Positions 60,340-64,000 of a stretch of 64,000 nt of DNA are shown piece by piece. Source of the stretch: Verrucomicrobiaceae bacterium. Its GTDB lineage: Bacteria > Verrucomicrobiota > Verrucomicrobiia > Verrucomicrobiales > Verrucomicrobiaceae. Numbering within the stretch: position 1 is the stretch's first letter; each line of letters begins with the position of its first letter. The stretch covers positions 19,933 through 83,932 of the forward strand of contig JAIYDW010000010.1 of NCBI GenBank assembly GCA_027487315.1, in the 5' to 3' direction. A program made the translations under genes and the position numbers. The notes below the pieces were generated by a model that was not told the DNA's origin, did no database searches, and saw only the letters and a list, made by a program, of their open reading frames with translations.

Positions 60340-61233
60340 CTAAGCCTTAGGCTTATCGGCCGACTCAGAGGCTGGATCAGGGGGCGGCGGAACCTTCCCT
60401 CGATACTTTTCAAACAACGCCAGATCAAGCTGACCCCGTCCTGGAATGGGAAGCTTTCCCACCCGAATACCATAATCAGACTCCGCCCGGCCTGCCCCAT
60501 TGTTGAACGCGTTGTATCCGTCATCCCGAATGAGAAAGAGAATGAGCGAGTTCTTGTCCTTTTGGAGCTCAGATAGGAAATGATTGAAAGCTCGATCAGC
60601 CACCACCACTTCAGCAGTGGCACTCAAACGATAATCTTCTTCGCCCCAAGCCTTGAGAATCTTGAGTCCGCCCCCTCCGCACTCAACAAAATAGACCTTC
60701 GTGGACTCCGCCATGCCAGAGCCCGAAGGCTGCACCATAACGGGTGGCACTTTTCGATCCTCAGGCACTTCCCTCTTCTTCAGTTCCGCAATCAACTCCG
60801 CGATACTCTTTTTGCTCTCACCTTCCTGCCGTTTTAACCCGTCAATCTCAGTGAGCAAATCGTCGAGCTCCTTTTGGAGATTCGTTGCAATCTCCTGGTT
60901 CTGCTGTTGCAGCTCTTTGGAACTGCTCATGAGCTTCCTAAATTTCAGAAACCGCTGCTCTTTCTCCAACGCCTCTGCTTGAAGCTTCTCCAAATCAGCC
61001 AGCTTTTCTTTGAGCACCACATCAAGCTTCTCCCGTTCCAACAATTCAGCCTTCATCCGCTTGTGCTCCTGGGCCATCTGAATCTCTTCGGGAGTCCGGC
61101 CCTCCGTCTGTTGCGTCTGCGAAACGCACAGCACCACAATAATCAACACTAGGACCCCGATGAGTGAGCATAAAATATCAAGGAAAGGGACCAGAAGAAT
61201 CTCGTCCTTGGCTCCGTGACGTCGCTTAGCCAT
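60340..61233 (-). CDS. ExbD/MotB-like single-TM protein with coiled coil (B-subunit 2)
   Basis: KDEILLVPFLDILCSLIGVLVLIIVVLCVS: TM with Asp; long Glu/Lys coiled coil; C-terminal VYFVECGGGGLKIL domain. Confidence 0.75.
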   Translation of the reverse strand: MAKRRHGAKDEILLVPFLDILCSLIGVLVLIIVVLCVSQTQQTEGRTPEEIQMAQEHKRMKAELLEREKLDVVLKEKLADLEKLQAEALEKEQRFLKFRKLMSSSKELQQQNQEIATNLQKELDDLLTEIDGLKRQEGESKKSIAELIAELKKREVPEDRKVPPVMVQPSGSGMAESTKVYFVECGGGGLKILKAWGEEDYRLSATAEVVVADRAFNHFLSELQKDKNSLILFLIRDDGYNAFNNGAGRAESDYGIRVGKLPIPGRGQLDLALFEKYRGKVPPPPDPASESADKPKA

Positions 61234-61278
61234 TGAATCTTAGTATGCTAAAAATGATGTGGTGTTCCCAACCCAATC

Positions 61279-62715
61279 TTACCGGCTGAACCAGCCCTTC
61301 TTCTTCACTTGCTGAATGAGAATTTGTTTAGAACCCAGGTCCTTGAGCACATCATTGAGACTCTGGATGCCACTGGCGAGCGCCCGATTGTAATCCGTGC
61401 TCTGCTTCACGGCATCCGTAACGGCCGCGGTAAAGTCTTCCCGCATCCGGATCATCGCATGGGAAAATTCAGCATTCACCCGTTCCTGATGGGCCGCGGC
61501 ACGCTTATCCAGATTCTCCGCCTGTTCCTTGATTCGCGCAGAAAGTGCGTTGAGGTCGGTCAAAAACTCCTTCTGTGAGTTTGCCACAGCCTTCACAAGA
61601 ACTTCCATCACACCTTTGGTGTCTCCTCCAGCAATGCTTCCCCCATCATTAAGGCGTGGTAGCAGCACTTCATTGCAGAAGGAGTCGATGTCATTCAGGC
61701 AGTCATCCTCCGAACTCATCATCGAATTCAACGGAAAGTTGAGCGCCAATGCAAAAACGAGACCCAGCAACGTTGCATCAAATGCCGTTCCCAAGCCACC
61801 TGTCACATTTCCCAGCGTTGCTGTGATCTCTTTAAGATCATCCATTCCCGCAAAGTTCATCCCGCTGATTGCGTGCGAAAGCCCAATAACGGTGCCGATG
61901 AAACCCAGGATCGGAATCGCCCACAGGAACGCTCTCAGAAGCGTGTAGCTTCCACCAATCCTCATGCCATCGATGTCAGACTGACTGGAGAGCATGTTGG
62001 TCACATCCCCCACGCTCTGCTTGACTTCAAAAAGCTCCAACGCCTTCCGCATGCGGTTCACCATCATGCTGTCACGCAAACGATGCGGCAGCTTATACAA
62101 ACGATCAATGAACGCTCCAACATTATCGGCATTAATCTCTGCGCCCAATTCCCAAGGTAGCACGTCAATCATTAGAGCCTCCCGCTGGTGGCGAAGCTTC
62201 TTCCATTTGAGATAAAGAATGGCAAACGCCCAGGTGAAGAAGAGCGTGTTCGTGAAGCTCACCAGCATGTGCTTGAAGAACAGCGACGCCACCCACTGCA
62301 TCAAGGTGTAGTCAGCCGCCGAAACTTCCGCCGGAGCCTTGAACGGAAACAAAATCCCAATCAGCGTCAAGAACGCCACGAAACCAATGCTGAAGCTCAG
62401 GAAAGGATTCGGATTCGTCGGATCGACCTCTTCCCATCCTCCACGTTCTGGAGCAGACCCATCTTGATGTTGCGAAAGTCCCGACTGCACGCCCTCGTCT
62501 GCGCGAGCATCTCCATCACGACCCCATGCCCCATCTACTGATGAGGACGAGGTATTCTGGGAAGTGGGCATCCCTGATGGCTGGGGAAGTCCAGTTCCAG
62601 CCGCTTCCATTGGGACTTGTAATTTCGTATTGCATCCAGGGCAGCGCACGACCTTGCCAGCCGTTTCCGGCTCGGCCTTCAGTTGCATATCACATGACGG
62701 GCATTTGAACTTCAC
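61279..62715 (-). CDS. MotA/TolQ/ExbB proton channel family protein with N-terminal zinc ribbon and C-terminal coiled-coil tail
   Basis: GTG at 62715 preceded by AGGAGG; VKFKCPSCDMQLKAEPETAGKVVRCPGCNTKL zinc ribbon; LLRAFLWAIPILGFIGTVIGLSHAISGM...ITATLGNVTGGLGTAFDATLLGLVFALALNFPLNSM. Confidence 0.9.
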   Translation of the reverse strand: MKFKCPSCDMQLKAEPETAGKVVRCPGCNTKLQVPMEAAGTGLPQPSGMPTSQNTSSSSVDGAWGRDGDARADEGVQSGLSQHQDGSAPERGGWEEVDPTNPNPFLSFSIGFVAFLTLIGILFPFKAPAEVSAADYTLMQWVASLFFKHMLVSFTNTLFFTWAFAILYLKWKKLRHQREALMIDVLPWELGAEINADNVGAFIDRLYKLPHRLRDSMMVNRMRKALELFEVKQSVGDVTNMLSSQSDIDGMRIGGSYTLLRAFLWAIPILGFIGTVIGLSHAISGMNFAGMDDLKEITATLGNVTGGLGTAFDATLLGLVFALALNFPLNSMMSSEDDCLNDIDSFCNEVLLPRLNDGGSIAGGDTKGVMEVLVKAVANSQKEFLTDLNALSARIKEQAENLDKRAAAHQERVNAEFSHAMIRMREDFTAAVTDAVKQSTDYNRALASGIQSLNDVLKDLGSKQILIQQVKKKGWFSR

Positions 62716-62860
62716 AATATCAATCCTCCTGAGGGGTTTAAAAACTGGCAACAACCCGCAATTTCGGGTCGGGCACCCACAAAAACCTAGCTTTCCCCAA
62801 CCACAACTGTTTTCGATTGATTTTGACGGTCGAATCTTGACCTCTGACCCCTCCATTTGA

Positions 62861-63874
62861 TCAATCCGCCTCCGGTCTCGGATCACGCCCCAGCAAATCC
62901 CGCATCGCCTTCGCTGGCGCTTTTCCCGCATACAGCACCGCATAAACCTCATCCAAAATCGGTGTCCGCGCCCCCGTCTGCCTCGCCACTTGAAACAAAC
63001 TAGCTGTATTCGGCACCCCCTCCGCCACCATCGTTGTCCGCCCCTGAATCGCCTCCAAACTCTCCCCCCTGCCTAAGGCAACTCCAACTCGGTGATTCCG
63101 GCTGTGTTCCGAAAAACACGTTGTCATCAAGTCCCCCACCCCGCTCAAACCATAAAACGTCTCTGCCCGCCCACCCATCGCCGTTCCAAACCGCACCATC
63201 TCTGCAAGCGCCCGCGTCACCAACGCTGCAATCGCATTGTCTCCCAAATCCAACCCCTTCGCGATCCCCGCCGCAATCGCATACGGGTTCTTCAAAGCCC
63301 CTCCCCATTCCGCTCCGCATACATCATCCGTCGTGTAACTCCTAAACCACGGCAGCGTCAAAGTCTGCTGCAGTCGCCGCGCCACCGTTAGGTCATCACA
63401 GCCCACCACCGCCGCCGTCGCCATCCGCGACGCCACTTCCTCTGCATGATTCGGCCCTGTCAGCACCGCACACTGCACCCTCGGCAATGCTTGCTTCAGC
63501 AACTCACTCATCCTTCGGCCTGAATCGATTTCGATTCCTTTCGAACACGAAACCGCCACCTCCACCCTCTCACCACAAGGAGTCTTCGCAAAGGCCGCCG
63601 CCATCTCATGCAAATACCGTGACGGCGTCACCCAAAAAGCGACCTCCGCCACGCTCAAGTCCCCCATCGCTGGCACCATTTCAATACTCGCAGCCAATTC
63701 AAGCCCCGGCAAATACCGGGCATTCCGCCGCATCACCCTCATCTCCTCCATCAACGCAGCATCCCGCCCCCAAAGCTGCACTTCCACCCCCCGCTCCGCC
63801 AAAAGCGACGCCAAAGCCGTCCCCCAACTCCCAGCCCCCAGCACCACCGCCGATCGATACCCCGCCTCAAGCAT
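62861..63874 (-). CDS. gpsA: NAD(P)H-dependent glycerol-3-phosphate dehydrogenase
   Basis: AVVLGAGSWGTALASLLAERGVEVQLWGRD; GAEWGGALKNPYAIAAGIAKGLDLGDNAIAALVTR; GLSGVGDLMTTCFSEHSRNHRVG. Confidence 0.97.
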   Translation of the reverse strand: MLEAGYRSAVVLGAGSWGTALASLLAERGVEVQLWGRDAALMEEMRVMRRNARYLPGLELAASIEMVPAMGDLSVAEVAFWVTPSRYLHEMAAAFAKTPCGERVEVAVSCSKGIEIDSGRRMSELLKQALPRVQCAVLTGPNHAEEVASRMATAAVVGCDDLTVARRLQQTLTLPWFRSYTTDDVCGAEWGGALKNPYAIAAGIAKGLDLGDNAIAALVTRALAEMVRFGTAMGGRAETFYGLSGVGDLMTTCFSEHSRNHRVGVALGRGESLEAIQGRTTMVAEGVPNTASLFQVARQTGARTPILDEVYAVLYAGKAPAKAMRDLLGRDPRPEAD

Positions 63875-64000
63875 CGCCCTTACCTCCCGCCACCTTCATC
63901 TTTTTCCCACCCGATTTCGGCTCCGTCCCCGCAATCAATCGCCCAATGTTGGCCCGATGCCTCAAAATCACCAACAAAGCCAGCACCACCCCAAAACCCA
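63867..64000 (-). CDS. plsY: Glycerol-3-phosphate acyltransferase PlsY, C-terminal end (runs off window)
   Basis: Minus-strand reading ...GVVLALLVILRHRANIGRLIAGTEPKSGGKKMKVAGGKGDA*; PlsY C-terminal RHRANIxRLxxGTE motif, overlapping the gpsA start. Confidence 0.85.
   Translation of the reverse strand, partial: GFGVVLALLVILRHRANIGRLIAGTEPKSGGKKMKVAGGKGDA

Noticed and set aside
58782-62715. Zorya anti-phage system
   Set aside because: ZorA/B-like architecture, but no ZorC, ZorD or ZorE and no OmpA domain in the B proteins within the window.

Overview
The window looks chromosomal and resembles Verrucomicrobia. That assignment is an inference from protein style: choice-of-anchor and FG-GAP surface proteins, a PEP-CTERM tail, and a DUF4091 protein in a polysaccharide locus. 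About 50 protein-coding genes can be supported, mostly on the minus strand. I saw no rRNA, tRNA or CRISPR array by eye. Main blocks: an exopolysaccharide operon (3203-12193, minus); housekeeping genes (sulP, recQ, hemL, yifB/comM-like, amt, pfk, acylphosphatase, gpsA, plsY end); an mla lipid-transport operon with mlaA included, next to msrPQ; an incomplete ribose-type ABC importer beside a probable secreted gamma-class chorismate mutase; an ABC-2 exporter; and an ABC-F ATPase whose leader appears duplicated around a lower-GC ORF. There is also a 2679-aa secreted multidomain protein with an ECF sigma gene next to it. The strongest candidate for an undescribed system is the three-gene module at 58782-62715: a zinc-ribbon/MotA-TolQ-ExbB protein with a long coiled-coil tail plus two different single-TM ExbD/MotB-like partners carrying the TM-proximal Asp. 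Other notable items are an inverse-autotransporter barrel ending in a PEP-CTERM tail, a MITE-like element whose end supplies the amt stop codon, an unannotated 33-aa Lys-rich ORF, and a strong strand-composition skew that is lost in the two large surface-protein genes. All family assignments come from reading the translations; no database search was run.
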